64,000 nucleotides of DNA from an uncultured Chloroflexales bacterium (GCA_937902315.1 CALGUG010000012.1:62001-126000), one strand, 5' to 3'; numbered from the stretch's first letter, positions 34,173-42,709 are shown. The notes: a model not told the origin generated them from the sequence alone. Program-made: numbers and translations.

Positions 34173-34631
34173 TCAAACGATCGCTTTTTCGTAACAGCGG
34201 CTGAGCGGATCTTCGCGATAAGGTCCAAAGGGAGGAATCTGCTTGAAGCCGTACTGCTCGTACAAGGCGATCGCTTCAGTTTGATAGATGCCCGTCTCAA
34301 GGCGCAGCAGACTCAGGCCGTGCTGGCGGGCATAATCTTCGAGCGTCTCGAGCATGCGTTTTCCAAGCCCTTGGCCCCGAAACTGCGGGCGAACGTACAT
34401 GCGCTTGATCTCGCCATACAGGCTTCCAAAGAGCTTGATTCCGCCGCAACCAGCGGGCACCCCATCAACCCGCGTCACGAAAAAGGCGACCTGTTCTTGA
34501 AGCAGTTTTTCGATCGGATAGCCGTGACGGCTCTCTGGCGGATAGAGTGGTTCAAGGATGTTCTGCAATTCACTAATCAACAAACTCGCATCAGGGCTGT
34601 CAGGGCGCTCCTCGAGAATTGTTACTGTCAT
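34173..34631 (-). CDS. GNAT-family N-acetyltransferase
   Basis: A 152-residue GNAT. The start MTVTILEERPDSPDA (ATG 34631) fits the family; a longer reading to 34730 adds 33 residues unlike any GNAT. Motif A is IKRMYVRPQFRGQGLGKRML, followed by RLETGIYQTEAIALYEQYGF and ending IPPFGPYREDPLSRCYEK. These last segments are typical of the YlaD/PA4534-like GNATs encoded in many genomes, for which the substrate is unknown. Confidence 0.88.
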   Translation of the reverse strand: MTVTILEERPDSPDASLLISELQNILEPLYPPESRHGYPIEKLLQEQVAFFVTRVDGVPAGCGGIKLFGSLYGEIKRMYVRPQFRGQGLGKRMLETLEDYARQHGLSLLRLETGIYQTEAIALYEQYGFKQIPPFGPYREDPLSRCYEKAIV

Positions 34632-34749
34632 ATGGTTTCTGATCTCAACATTTGCAATCAGGAAAACACCAGACCGACTCTCTACACACGTAAAGCTTTT
34701 GACGAAACCACTCCCTACAAAACAACACAAAGCTACGCTTCGGGCCTAC

Positions 34750-36000
34750 TTACGGCTGCGAACGAATCCAGTTGATCGCCTTGTCGGCCAGTCGGTCGAG
34801 CGTTGCGACCGAAAGCTCGATATGCTCCTCTTTGGTGTCTTCGATCTTGTTGTGCGAAATGCCACGCAAGCTCTGCACAAAGAGCATAATGGTCGGCACC
34901 CCCGCGCGCGCCACTTCAGCTGCATCGTGTAGCGGGCCGCTCGGCAAGCGGTGCGACTTGCCGCAGACTTCGAGCACAGCTTGATCGGCAAGTTCAATCA
35001 GTTCAGAATGGAAGAGAATAGGATGAATGTTCCAAAGATACTCCCAAGAGACTTCGATGTTCTCTTCGGCGGCAAAGCGATAACTGGCCTCTTTAGCTTC
35101 GCTCAGCAGTCGCGCCAGCGAATCAGCATCGAGATGGCGCTGATCGAGCAACTGCTCGGCCGTCTCGACCACCGAGGTGACGATATTGGGCCGACACACC
35201 ACGCCGCCGCTGGTGCAGACGCCGCCTCCGCCCACCCGCCGCGCGATCTCGCGGATCTCGAGCGCTAGTTTGGCCGCGCCAGCTAGGGCATCTTTGCGCT
35301 TATCCATAGGGGTCGAGCCTGCGTGCGCGGCTTGGCCCTTCCAGATAATGCGATGACGCTCGACCCCAAAGGTGCCCAAAACGACGCCCATGGGCAAGTC
35401 GAGCGATTCGAGCACCGGCCCCTGCTCGATATGCAGTTCGAGATAAGCCGCTGCATTTTTGATCTGGTTCTGAGCCTTTCGAGCGGTAAAGAGATCGACG
35501 CCATGTTGAGCTAGGGCATCGGGCAGGCGAATGCCTTGGCTATCTTTGAGCTCGGCCAGCTCTTCGGGATCGAAGTTGCCAGACACAGCGCTCGAGCCGA
35601 ACAGACTACGCCCGAAGCGAGCGCCCTCTTCGTCGGCCCAGTCGACCAAACGAACCGTGACGGGCGGAGTGCCTTCGCTGGCGATCCGGCGCATCACCTC
35701 TAGCCCAGCGAGCAGGTTAAGACAGCCATCGAGCCAACCGCCGTTCGGCACCGAGTCGATATGGCCGCCGATCAGCAGCTCTTTCTCCGATTCACCCTTG
35801 AGCGTCGCCCACTGGTTGCCCGCTTCATCAACGACGATCTCGACCGGCAGCTGAGATAACTTTTCTCGCATCCATGCGCGAGCCGTTGCCCACGTCTCGG
35901 TCCAAGCCACCCGTTGCGCGCCATCTTGGTTGCCGGTGAGGGCGCGCAGTTCCTTTAATTCAGCAACTGTACGCTGAGGTTGAAGAGTTTTGTTTGTCAT
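34750..36000 (-). CDS. M20-family N-carbamoyl-L-amino-acid / allantoate amidohydrolase
   Basis: A 416-residue zinc amidohydrolase. The metal-binding sequence GGHIDSVPNGGWLDG, the catalytic DEEGARFG, the metal ligand in HIEQGP, AAHAGSTPMDKRKDAL in the lid domain and the C-terminal GISHNKIEDT define the N-carbamoyl-amino-acid hydrolase / allantoate amidohydrolase group. The final metal motif reads SGPLHDA where most members have SGAGHDA, so it may be a distinct subgroup with another substrate. No purine or hydantoin pathway genes are adjacent. It ends next to the divergent DUF4173 gene. Confidence 0.88.
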   Translation of the reverse strand: MTNKTLQPQRTVAELKELRALTGNQDGAQRVAWTETWATARAWMREKLSQLPVEIVVDEAGNQWATLKGESEKELLIGGHIDSVPNGGWLDGCLNLLAGLEVMRRIASEGTPPVTVRLVDWADEEGARFGRSLFGSSAVSGNFDPEELAELKDSQGIRLPDALAQHGVDLFTARKAQNQIKNAAAYLELHIEQGPVLESLDLPMGVVLGTFGVERHRIIWKGQAAHAGSTPMDKRKDALAGAAKLALEIREIARRVGGGGVCTSGGVVCRPNIVTSVVETAEQLLDQRHLDADSLARLLSEAKEASYRFAAEENIEVSWEYLWNIHPILFHSELIELADQAVLEVCGKSHRLPSGPLHDAAEVARAGVPTIMLFVQSLRGISHNKIEDTKEEHIELSVATLDRLADKAINWIRSQP

Positions 36001-36154
36001 GGCTTTAGGAGATGATCGCCCGTATCACGACCGCCGAGCTTATTGAAGCCATGCAGTGGGAAGATGACTCGTTATGAGGGCCGCCGTGAGAGAGGCGCGC
36101 ACCTTATATTTTCGCTCAAGATTATCACTATAACCGTATTGTAACATATCAGAT

Positions 36155-37687
36155 CTATCTTGAAAGATCTGGCGCAACAGGTTCGAAATAGCGTCCCATT
36201 CGCCAACGAGACCAATTCCAACTGCGCCAACCGCCTTCCTCATACTCCAACTGAATGGAGTAGCTGCGCAGGCTCATAGTCTCCCGAATGATCTGCTGAT
36301 CGTCGCTCGGAAGCTGAGGCAACAGTTCGTACAGAACCGGCGCCGCATCTGACGACAAACTGGCCAAATAGCGAGCATCTAGCTCTTCTCCCGCTTGGTA
36401 ACGAGCGACGTTGGCGCGCACAATCAGTTGATCGGGGCTGGCGATGTTTAAGAGCGCCAGATAGACCAAAGCCGAGATCAAGCTGCCGTAGATCCAACTG
36501 CGATAAGCATTGCGCCAGAGCACAAAAAAGAAGAGCAGTAGCACCAAGGCCAGCCAGATCATAAAGCTGTGGGTGTAGATTCGCAGGCGCGTGAAGCCGT
36601 AGGCTTGTTCGTACAGCCACATGCGCTGAAAGGCCGAAACCAGCATGCCCAAAACCAGTACAATGATCGCGCTACACACCAAGTCGAAAGCCCGTCGCTG
36701 CCAAGCCTGCTCGCGGCGTGTAATGATCACCGCCAACCAAAGCAAGCCCAGCGCAAGGATCGCCACGGCCACCAGCTCAAAAAATCCTCTGCGAGCGTAC
36801 TCCGCATAGGTGATCCCAGTCAGTTCGAGCGTATCTAAGCCGCCAAAGAGATAGGCCGCCTGTACAAGCATAAAAATGGCGAAGAGCAGCGCGACCGAGC
36901 CTAGCACAATCAGGGCTTCGATGGCGCCCAAAATGCGCAGTCCAGCGCGCGGATAGAGCCGCTGAGTAATGCCAAGTGCGGGCTGTTCATTCTTATCGGC
37001 TAGCATCTGTTCGTAGCGCAGGCCGAAGGTCGCAAACAGCAAGCCCATGCAGATAAAACCAAAAAACGCGATACTTACACTATGAGCCACCAGCTCAGAG
37101 AGATCGAAGGGTAATTGAAAACTAAGCAGATTGAAGAGATAGTGCGAAAAAACCAGATCGGCGGCGCTCAGTAAGCCTACAAAGACGATCAAAACCGGGA
37201 TCGCAAACAGACAGCCGCGCACAATCGGCCAAAACAGTTGCCTTTGATCTCCCTGCTCTCGGCGATTGCTCAGCGCATCAAAGAGCACAAAGCAGGCTTG
37301 GAAGGGCGCGATGACAGCGCTGAAGAGCGTCGTGAGCATACGCCACACCGCCTGCAAAAAGGGCATACGCACCAGGGTCTCGCCCCGATAGAAGCAAAAC
37401 TGCCCGAACAACAGGCCTGCCATCGCTACAAAGTCAAAAAAGACCAGAGCTGGCTCGTTACGAATCGATAGAGCTAGGGCGAAGCCAAACGCCGCTAAAC
37501 CAAGCCAGATGTTCTTTCCATGAGGCGGGCGCTGCCAATAGATACCCAAGCCGATTAGGGTAGCCAAGACCAGCGCGCAAAAGAGCGTCATTCCGAGTCC
37601 CAAGCTGTGCCTCAGAAACAGCAGATCGGCGGCTACGCCTAACAATAAGCCACTACTCACAATGATCGCCGTATAGCGTACAGACAT
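36155..37687 (-). CDS. DUF4173-family polytopic membrane protein
   Basis: A 510-residue protein with about 11-12 hydrophobic segments (for example YTAIIVSSGLLLGVAADLLF, ALIVLGSVALLFAIFMLVQA, IWLALVLLLFFFVLWRNAY) and a short soluble C-terminus (YLASLSSDAAPVLYELLPQL). The layout and central AYLFGGLDTLELTGITYAEY match DUF4173/DUF4153 proteins, which are of unknown function. ATG 37687 is chosen over 37720 because AAGGAG lies upstream of it. The dispersed repeat element at 37703 begins just upstream of that site, so it forms part of this gene's 5' region. Confidence 0.85.
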   Translation of the reverse strand: MSVRYTAIIVSSGLLLGVAADLLFLRHSLGLGMTLFCALVLATLIGLGIYWQRPPHGKNIWLGLAAFGFALALSIRNEPALVFFDFVAMAGLLFGQFCFYRGETLVRMPFLQAVWRMLTTLFSAVIAPFQACFVLFDALSNRREQGDQRQLFWPIVRGCLFAIPVLIVFVGLLSAADLVFSHYLFNLLSFQLPFDLSELVAHSVSIAFFGFICMGLLFATFGLRYEQMLADKNEQPALGITQRLYPRAGLRILGAIEALIVLGSVALLFAIFMLVQAAYLFGGLDTLELTGITYAEYARRGFFELVAVAILALGLLWLAVIITRREQAWQRRAFDLVCSAIIVLVLGMLVSAFQRMWLYEQAYGFTRLRIYTHSFMIWLALVLLLFFFVLWRNAYRSWIYGSLISALVYLALLNIASPDQLIVRANVARYQAGEELDARYLASLSSDAAPVLYELLPQLPSDDQQIIRETMSLRSYSIQLEYEEGGWRSWNWSRWRMGRYFEPVAPDLSR

Positions 37688-37702
37688 AGCTCGGCTCCTT
37701 AA

Positions 37703-37850
37703 TACGAAATCCGTTAACATCGTTGTATTTTGGGGCGGTCTCGCGGCACACAGCTACAACAGCACGGTTACGGGCGAGCTGTTGATAGCCGTAGGCGGAC
37801 GCGCTAGCCGCCCTCTTTGGGGAAGAGAGCAAACCGCCAGAGCGCTACCC
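37703..37850. repeat. Long repeat element directly upstream of a start codon
   Basis: The left end TACGAAATCCG begins at 37703, about five bases upstream of the ribosome-binding site of the minus-strand gene. The core is at 37781-37803 in reverse orientation, with CTCTTTGGGGAAGAGAG downstream. The right end is not clear. Confidence 0.75.
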
Positions 37851-37947
37851 TTGAAGCGAACAGCTTCAAATTGTTTCAGCGCCCATAGATTTGAAAAGCG
37901 CTCAGCGGCGTGGTATGCTTAACCAGGCCAATACAAGAGAGGAACGC

Positions 37948-38808
37948 ATGACCTACCAACAACGTACCCCAATCGGCTTTGCAGCGCGGCTCTTCCCCAA
38001 CTACTGGCGTCCACTACGCCAAGAGATCGCCTTCGCAGAGCGCCACGGTTTCGACTGTTTTCAAGTGCGCGGGCAACTGAACGGTCTCACAGAAGAACAG
38101 CTCGGCGATGACTATGCCAGCTTGGCTCGTGCACTCAATGATGCCAAGATCTTTGCCACCATGGAGATCGTCGTGCTGTTAGACGCCGAAGGGCGCTCGC
38201 AGCTCGGCACCCGCCCGCTCGATGTGCTTAAAGCCAACCTGCCCGCTATCGAGCAGCTCGCCTGCAGCCATGTCCACCTTCATATGGCGCCCCAACACAA
38301 GGCCCCCGAAGAGACCTGGCTCAAACTCGAGGAGCGCTTGCTAGAAGAACTAGCTGCCTGCAATCGGCTCGCCCAAGAGCGCGGATTCCGTTTCGCCTTC
38401 GAGCACAATGAACCCGATATCCGTCTCTTCCCAAATGCCGAGCGTAGCCTCACCGTTTTGCAACAAAATCCCGAGCTCGGCTTCGTCTGGGATTTCAACC
38501 ATAGCCCGCCTCAAGAGGCGACTTGTTATATCGAATACGCTCGACAGCTTGCCGTATTACATGTCTCGGATACACCCGCCCCAGAGCTGAACTACCATTT
38601 GCCGCTTGGAATGGGCACGCTCGACATCGACGCCTATTGCCGAGGTCTGTTACAAGCGGGCTTTGAAGGCCCATCGATCCTCGAGATCGGCGGTCTACCT
38701 AAGTCAGGCGGCTTCGGGCGCGACACCGATGAGGCCCTGATCGAGTCGGCCGCTCGCTTGCGCAACGCTTGGCAAAAAGCCTACGCCGCACTCGAGTCCA
38801 ACAGCTAA
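37948..38808 (+). CDS. Sugar-phosphate isomerase/epimerase-like TIM-barrel protein
   Basis: A 286-residue member of the xylose-isomerase-like TIM-barrel superfamily. ATG 37948 follows GAGAGGA; a longer reading from 37891 adds 19 unrelated residues. Barrel-strand motifs are GFDCFQVRG, SHVHLHM, FRFAFEHNEPD, GFVWDFNHS, LAVLHVSDT and SILEIGG. The glutamate, aspartate/histidine and final glutamate expected to bind a divalent metal are present. The reaction is not known. It is followed by the promoter of a tRNA gene. Confidence 0.85.
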   Translation: MTYQQRTPIGFAARLFPNYWRPLRQEIAFAERHGFDCFQVRGQLNGLTEEQLGDDYASLARALNDAKIFATMEIVVLLDAEGRSQLGTRPLDVLKANLPAIEQLACSHVHLHMAPQHKAPEETWLKLEERLLEELAACNRLAQERGFRFAFEHNEPDIRLFPNAERSLTVLQQNPELGFVWDFNHSPPQEATCYIEYARQLAVLHVSDTPAPELNYHLPLGMGTLDIDAYCRGLLQAGFEGPSILEIGGLPKSGGFGRDTDEALIESAARLRNAWQKAYAALESNS

Positions 38809-38838
38809 GGTGTAAGCGGTTCGGCCTCTTCTGGCGCC

Positions 38839-38867
38839 TTGCAGCCGATCGAATTCTTTGGTATAAT
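38839..38867 (+). promoter_or_regulatory. Promoter of tRNA-Ser(GGA)
   Basis: TTGCAG (38839-38844), a 17-bp spacer and TATAAT (38862-38867) lie 31 bp before the tRNA. Confidence 0.75.
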
Positions 38868-38898
38868 GAGCGGCGTTGCGAAACCAACAGAATACATT

Positions 38899-38989
38899 GG
38901 GCAGGTGTCTGAGTGGTCGAAAGAGCACGACTGGAAATCGTGTAGGCGCTAACACCGTCTCGTGGGTTCAAATCCCACCCTGCCCGCCA
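38899..38989 (+). tRNA. tRNA-Ser (anticodon GGA)
   Basis: 91 nt including an encoded CCA. Acceptor GGGCAGG pairs with CCTGCCC; anticodon stem CACGA/TCGTG encloses CTGGAAA with anticodon GGA at 38933-38935; a long variable arm and T-loop TTCAAAT follow, as expected for serine tRNA. A G/C-rich hairpin with TTTT at about 39001-39026 may terminate it. Confidence 0.96.
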
Positions 38990-39044
38990 GTATAACAAGA
39001 ACGTCGTCCGCTCAGGGCGGCGTTTTGCATTTCAGGAGTCTGTC

Positions 39045-39437
39045 ATGAACCAAACGATTCCTGCCAGCTTACTCGAATTGATCTATCTGGTGATCGAACA
39101 GATCCCCAGCGGCCAAGTATCGACCTATGGCGAAATCGCCCAAATCGTGGGGCGGGGCAGCGACGGACGCATGGTAGGCAAAGCCTTGGCTAGTTTGCCC
39201 AAAGAGCATCAGCACAAGGTGCCCTGGCAGCGCGTCATCAATCGCGAAGGGGTGATTAGCACGGGCAGCGCCCGCCAGCGCGAGCTGCTGCTAGCCGAAG
39301 GCGTGCCCTTCGATGCCCAAGGGCGCGTGATCTTGGCGCGCTGTCGCTGGCGAGGTCCATCGCCCAAATGGGCCGCCGAGCATATGGTGCAGACCTTAGC
39401 CGAGCGCGAAGAGGGCGAGCAGCTCTCGCTCTTTTAG
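39045..39437 (+). CDS. Alkyltransferase-like protein (ATL)
   Basis: A 130-residue member of the O6-methylguanine-DNA methyltransferase family. The DNA-binding region is YGEIAQIVGRGSDGRMVGKAL. The active-site motif, normally PCHR, reads PWQRV here with Trp61 in place of the reactive cysteine. This is the hallmark of alkyltransferase-like proteins, which bind O6-alkylguanine and hand it to nucleotide excision repair instead of removing the alkyl group. GVISTGSARQRELLLAEGVPFD follows. The C-terminus extends about 30 residues beyond minimal ATLs. It overlaps the convergent membrane protein gene by four bases. Confidence 0.93.
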   Translation: MNQTIPASLLELIYLVIEQIPSGQVSTYGEIAQIVGRGSDGRMVGKALASLPKEHQHKVPWQRVINREGVISTGSARQRELLLAEGVPFDAQGRVILARCRWRGPSPKWAAEHMVQTLAEREEGEQLSLF

Positions 39438-39793
39438 CTAGCCATTCGGCCAAACAAAAAGGCACAGGCCGTTACGACCGCGATAATAGCGCATGTCGCA
39501 GCTTGTTTGGTAATCGTATCGTTCAATTTGGGCGATCGGAAAGCCACAAAAACCAGCACAATCGCGACCAGCGCGAAGAAATAGTGGATCTGATCGCCCA
39601 CATAGCCGTTGATTGTCAAAAACACGCCCAACAGGGCCTGCAGCATCACCGCCGCCCGCGCCAGCCAAAGCGCCCAGCGCGCCCCATCGCTGACCGCAAG
39701 CCCGCGCGCCTGGATCAAACCCAGCCAGCTCGCCGCAAGCAGATTAAGCAGCACCACAGTCAAACCGAGCCAAAAATGTAGCACGCTCAACAT
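39434..39793 (-). CDS. Small four-helix membrane protein
   Basis: A 119-residue protein starting MLSVLHFWLGLTVV; ATG 39793 is chosen because GGAG lies nine bases upstream and the helix starts there. Four hydrophobic segments are visible: LHFWLGLTVVLLNLLAASWL, RWALWLARAAVMLQALLGVF, IHYFFALVAIVLVFVAF and QAATCAIIAVVTACAFLFG. The family is not recognised; the layout resembles small heme or quinone-associated membrane proteins, but no conserved histidine pair supports that firmly. It is divergent from fabZ. Confidence 0.75.
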   Translation of the reverse strand: MLSVLHFWLGLTVVLLNLLAASWLGLIQARGLAVSDGARWALWLARAAVMLQALLGVFLTINGYVGDQIHYFFALVAIVLVFVAFRSPKLNDTITKQAATCAIIAVVTACAFLFGRMAS

Positions 39794-39920
39794 AGAGCAG
39801 TCTCCATCATCTTTCACGAATCCTCGGCTATTGTACCCCGTTCTAGGCGGCCCCGAGCTAGTGTACAATGGCGCACATAATCGCTCGTAGCCGAGAGAGC
39901 GTAGAGAATGGAGACACGCC

Positions 39921-40361
39921 ATGTTGAATATCAAACAAATTATGGAGATTCTGCCGCACCGCTATCCCTTCCTGCTGATCGATCGCGTGATCGAGCTGGA
40001 ACCGGGTGTGCGCGCAGTCGCCGAAAAGCTCGTAACCGCCAACGAGCCGCACTTCCAGGGCCACTTCCCCAACTACCCTGTTATGCCGGGTGTTTTGCAG
40101 ATCGAGGCGCTGGCCCAAACCGGCGCGGTAGCCGCCCTCGTGCTGCCCGAATACAAAGACAAGTTGCTGCTCTTCGCTGGCATCGACAACGTGCGCTTTA
40201 AGCGACCGGTCGTACCCGGCGATGTGCTGCGCCTCGAAATGCAGATGGAGAAGATCCGCCGCAATATCGGCAAGGGCCATGGCCGCGCCACGGTCGGCGA
40301 TCAACTGGTCTGCGAAGCCGATCTGATGTTTGCTATGACCGACTGGTCGGCTATGCCCTAA
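39921..40361 (+). CDS. fabZ: 3-hydroxyacyl-[acyl-carrier-protein] dehydratase FabZ
   Basis: A 146-residue hot-dog-fold dehydratase of fatty acid synthesis that removes water from (3R)-hydroxyacyl-ACP. The N-terminal MEILPHRYPFLLIDRV is diagnostic; catalytic His48 lies in FQGHFPNYPVMPG and Glu62 in QIEALAQTGA. GGAG precedes the ATG. It stands alone here rather than in a fab operon, with its own terminator, between the membrane protein and the tRNA cluster. Confidence 0.97.
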   Translation: MLNIKQIMEILPHRYPFLLIDRVIELEPGVRAVAEKLVTANEPHFQGHFPNYPVMPGVLQIEALAQTGAVAALVLPEYKDKLLLFAGIDNVRFKRPVVPGDVLRLEMQMEKIRRNIGKGHGRATVGDQLVCEADLMFAMTDWSAMP

Positions 40362-40376
40362 AGCGTGCCCTGCCCA

Positions 40377-40429
40377 GGTGTGGGATCGCTCGTTCACTCT
40401 CGATCCCACACCCGCTCGAGAGCGTTTTT
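40377..40429 (+). terminator. Double hairpin terminator after fabZ
   Basis: A perfect 12-bp stem (40377-40388 / 40401-40412) is followed at once by a short stem CGCT/AGCG (40413-40424) and five Ts. Confidence 0.85.
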
Positions 40430-40448
40430 CCTGAACAGGACAGGAAAT

Positions 40449-40477
40449 TTGCCAAAATCGCGAACTTATGGCATACT
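40449..40477 (+). promoter_or_regulatory. Promoter-like duplicate in front of a gene-free 130 bp
   Basis: TTGCCA (40449-40454), a 17-bp spacer and CATACT (40472-40477). The whole stretch resembles the tRNA-Arg promoter at 40616. What it transcribes is not clear; a weak hairpin AAACGA/TCGTTT (40563-40578) lies about 85 bp downstream. Confidence 0.5.
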
Positions 40478-40615
40478 ATCGCCCTGTGAGCGACACATTC
40501 TCTCGTCAGTAACTCTACTGAAAGAGCTGACAACGGAATAACAAGTCAGGCGGTAAGGCCACAAACGAGGCTTCGTTTAAGGCTGATCGCGAAACCGAAA
40601 CCTTCGCGAACCGAT

Positions 40616-40643
40616 TTGACAAATTCCGCGAATGTGGTATACT
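40616..40643 (+). promoter_or_regulatory. Promoter of the tRNA-Arg gene
   Basis: TTGACA (40616-40621), a 16-bp spacer and TATACT (40638-40643), 28 bp upstream of the tRNA. Confidence 0.85.
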
Positions 40644-40671
40644 TACCAACGTTGCTGATGCAGCACAACGC

Positions 40672-40748
40672 GACTCCGTAGCTCAGCGGATTAGAGCGCT
40701 TCCCTGCGGAGGAAGAGGTCGGTGGTTCGAATCCACTCGGAGTCGCCA
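40672..40748 (+). tRNA. tRNA-Arg (anticodon GCG)
   Basis: 77 nt including an encoded CCA. Acceptor GACTCCG/CGGAGTC, D-arm GCTCAGCGGATTAGAGC, anticodon stem CTTCC/GGAAG around CTGCGGA with anticodon GCG at 40706-40708, and T-loop TTCGAAT. It reads CGC; most bacteria use an ACG (inosine) tRNA for this box. A terminator hairpin (40754-40764 / 40776-40786) follows. Confidence 0.95.
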
Positions 40749-40753
40749 CTAAG

Positions 40754-40787
40754 AAAAGGTCGAACCTCTCACGGTTTCGACCTTTTC
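40754..40787 (+). terminator. Terminator after tRNA-Arg
   Basis: Stem AAAAGGTCGAA / TTCGACCTTTT around an 11-base loop. Confidence 0.8.
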
Positions 40788-40817
40788 ACGTAGTTAAGAA
40801 GTTGAACAAGTGCATAC

Positions 40818-40906
40818 GGGAAGGTGACTGAGTGGTTGAAAGTGCTCGTCTCGAAAACGAGTTAGGCTAAACACCTACGTGGGTTCGAATCCCACCCTTC
40901 CCGCCA
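40818..40906 (+). tRNA. tRNA-Ser (anticodon CGA)
   Basis: 89 nt including an encoded CCA. Acceptor GGGAAGG/CCTTCCC, anticodon stem CTCGT/ACGAG around CTCGAAA (anticodon CGA), a long variable arm and T-loop TTCGAAT. Confidence 0.96.
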
Positions 40907-40912
40907 CAAACC

Positions 40913-40945
40913 AAAAGACTGAGCGCTACAATCGCTCAGTCTTTT
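40913..40945 (+). terminator. Terminator after tRNA-Ser(CGA)
   Basis: Stem AAAAGACTGAGCG / CGCTCAGTCTTTT (40913-40925 / 40933-40945) with a seven-base loop. Confidence 0.88.
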
Positions 40946-41059
40946 GTCTCTCAAAGCCCTAAGCACCTCATTTCGCTTCAATATCGCCATCCATAAGCAT
41001 GCTGCTCGCTCCCCTCGTGCGACCAAACCCAGTTACATGCTTCTCTGTCAGCTATCGAT

Positions 41060-41250
41060 CTCGCTATCGTTTTGGCGGCAACATCCCTAGCTCCCATTCG
41101 ATCCCAACCGCGTCCGCCTACGGCTACCAACATCCCGCCCATCAAAAGGCTGCATTCGCCGCCTGCAAAGAGTGTCGTAGAAAGCGTAAGCGTTCGCGCT
41201 ATCGCACGAACGCTTACTCAGCAAAATAGTCACCTTCCACATCCAGTCGA
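41060..41250. repeat. Repeat element with variable hairpin, in the 40946-41464 gap
   Basis: A long-element core at 41109-41131 is followed by an 11-bp hairpin GTAAGCGTTCG / CGAACGCTTAC (41186-41196 / 41207-41217) and AGTCACCTTCCAC, the flank also seen beside the hairpins at 31207 and 43458. From 41260 to 41464 the DNA is AT-rich and holds the start region of the PAS gene. Confidence 0.65.
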
Positions 41251-41464
41251 CTAGCTAACACAGAGCCAATGCAGGCTTGCACGCTGAACTTAGAACAGAG
41301 TAAACAGCTTTACAAGAAAACAACACAGTTAACAAATCCACATGGGTAGACAGAAAGCAACAATTACCGGTTCTATACCTAAAAAAGACCTAAGAGAGCT
41401 GCAAACTAATTTATTATGTTATGATAGATTTAATAATATTTTCTAACAAGAGAGGAGTTCAATC

Positions 41465-42709
41465 GTGAGCGCGTCGTCTTCCGATAATACTGACGCTCTT
41501 CTGCAACGAATTCAAGAACTTGAACATCGTCTAGAGCTTGCTGAACGTCGAAGCCAACACTTGCAACAGATGATCGATATGTTCCCCGAGGCAATGTATT
41601 CGATCGATAGCTCCTACCGTTTTCAAGCAGGAAACTCCTCCTTTTTCCATCTCATTCAACGACCCCGCGAAACCGCTTTAGGCAAAACCCTCCACGAACT
41701 GTTTACACCAGAAGAGTTAGAGCGATGGCTCGACGATCTTGGGCATATCACTCCTTCGCACACCCAACACGAGAGCGTTCATCATGTCGACTACGAAGGA
41801 ATGAATCTCAGCTTTTTAACGCGCTCGTTCATGCTCAGCGACGCCAATGGAGAGATGGCGGGTGTTGCAAGCATTGTGCGTGATATCACCAAAGAACATA
41901 CGCTAGAGCAACAGCTCTTCAAAAACGAATATATCCTGCAAACCATCATCGATAACGCTCCAGCGATGGTTTATGTCAAATCGCTAGACAACATTATGTT
42001 GGTAGCCAATCGCACATATGCCAACGCCTTACAACGCGACCCCAAAGATCTAATCGGCAAACATCTCAGCGAGTTTCACCCGCCCGAAGCGATAGCTCAA
42101 TGGGACGAAGACACCAGACGATTGCTCGAAACAGGTCAGTTTCAACAAACCCATAGCACACTCTATCTCAACGGTGAAATGCGCGATTTCACGAACAACG
42201 AATTTCCTCTCTATGATGAAAACGGCAATGTGTTTGCAGTCTGTGGAATCGCCAACGACGTTACAGCGTTGCGGCAGGCCGCGCGCGAACAGGCCGAGCT
42301 CCAAGAGCAGATCATTCAAAGCCAACAGCTCGCCCTGCGCGAGCTCAGCACGCCTTTGATTCCGCTCGACGATGAGGTCTTGGTAATGCCGCTGATCGGC
42401 ACGCTCGATGGGCGTCGCTCGCAAGAGATGCTTGAAAATTTACTTACGGGCGTATCGAAGCACGGAGCCTCAATCGTCATTCTTGATATTACCGGAGTGC
42501 CCGTTATCGATACCCACGTCGCCAATGTCTTGGTGCAAGCGACCAAAGCAACCCGCTTACTAGGCGCGGAAGTGATTGTCACAGGTATCAAGCCCGAAGT
42601 CGCCCAGATGTTGATCTCGGTCGGAGCCCAACTTGAAGACGTTCAAATCTCGGGTACCTTGCAAAGCAGCATCGCCCATGTTATGCGGCGAGGTCAACAA
42701 CTGAACTAA
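41465..42709 (+). CDS. PAS-PAS-STAS signalling protein (RsbR-like)
   Basis: A 414-residue cytoplasmic protein starting at GTG 41465 behind AGGAG. An N-terminal coiled coil (LQRIQELEHRLELAERRSQH) is followed by a PAS domain (MIDMFPEAMYSIDSSYRFQA... VASIVRDITKEH), a second PAS (ILQTIIDNAPAMVYVKSLDN... VCGIANDVTALR), a second coil and a C-terminal STAS domain with VLVMPLIGTLDGRRSQ and SIVILDITGVPVIDTHVAN. The domain order and the ELSTPLIPLDDEVLVMPL junction resemble RsbR-type stressosome proteins, in which the site equivalent to Thr/Ser phosphorylation lies in the DITGVPxID loop. No kinase or phosphatase partner is adjacent. Confidence 0.92.
   Translation: MSASSSDNTDALLQRIQELEHRLELAERRSQHLQQMIDMFPEAMYSIDSSYRFQAGNSSFFHLIQRPRETALGKTLHELFTPEELERWLDDLGHITPSHTQHESVHHVDYEGMNLSFLTRSFMLSDANGEMAGVASIVRDITKEHTLEQQLFKNEYILQTIIDNAPAMVYVKSLDNIMLVANRTYANALQRDPKDLIGKHLSEFHPPEAIAQWDEDTRRLLETGQFQQTHSTLYLNGEMRDFTNNEFPLYDENGNVFAVCGIANDVTALRQAAREQAELQEQIIQSQQLALRELSTPLIPLDDEVLVMPLIGTLDGRRSQEMLENLLTGVSKHGASIVILDITGVPVIDTHVANVLVQATKATRLLGAEVIVTGIKPEVAQMLISVGAQLEDVQISGTLQSSIAHVMRRGQQLN

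Noticed and set aside
34281..34775. 164-codon plus-strand ORF opposite the GNAT gene
   Set aside because: Shadow of a GNAT with intact motif A; no independent evidence of coding.
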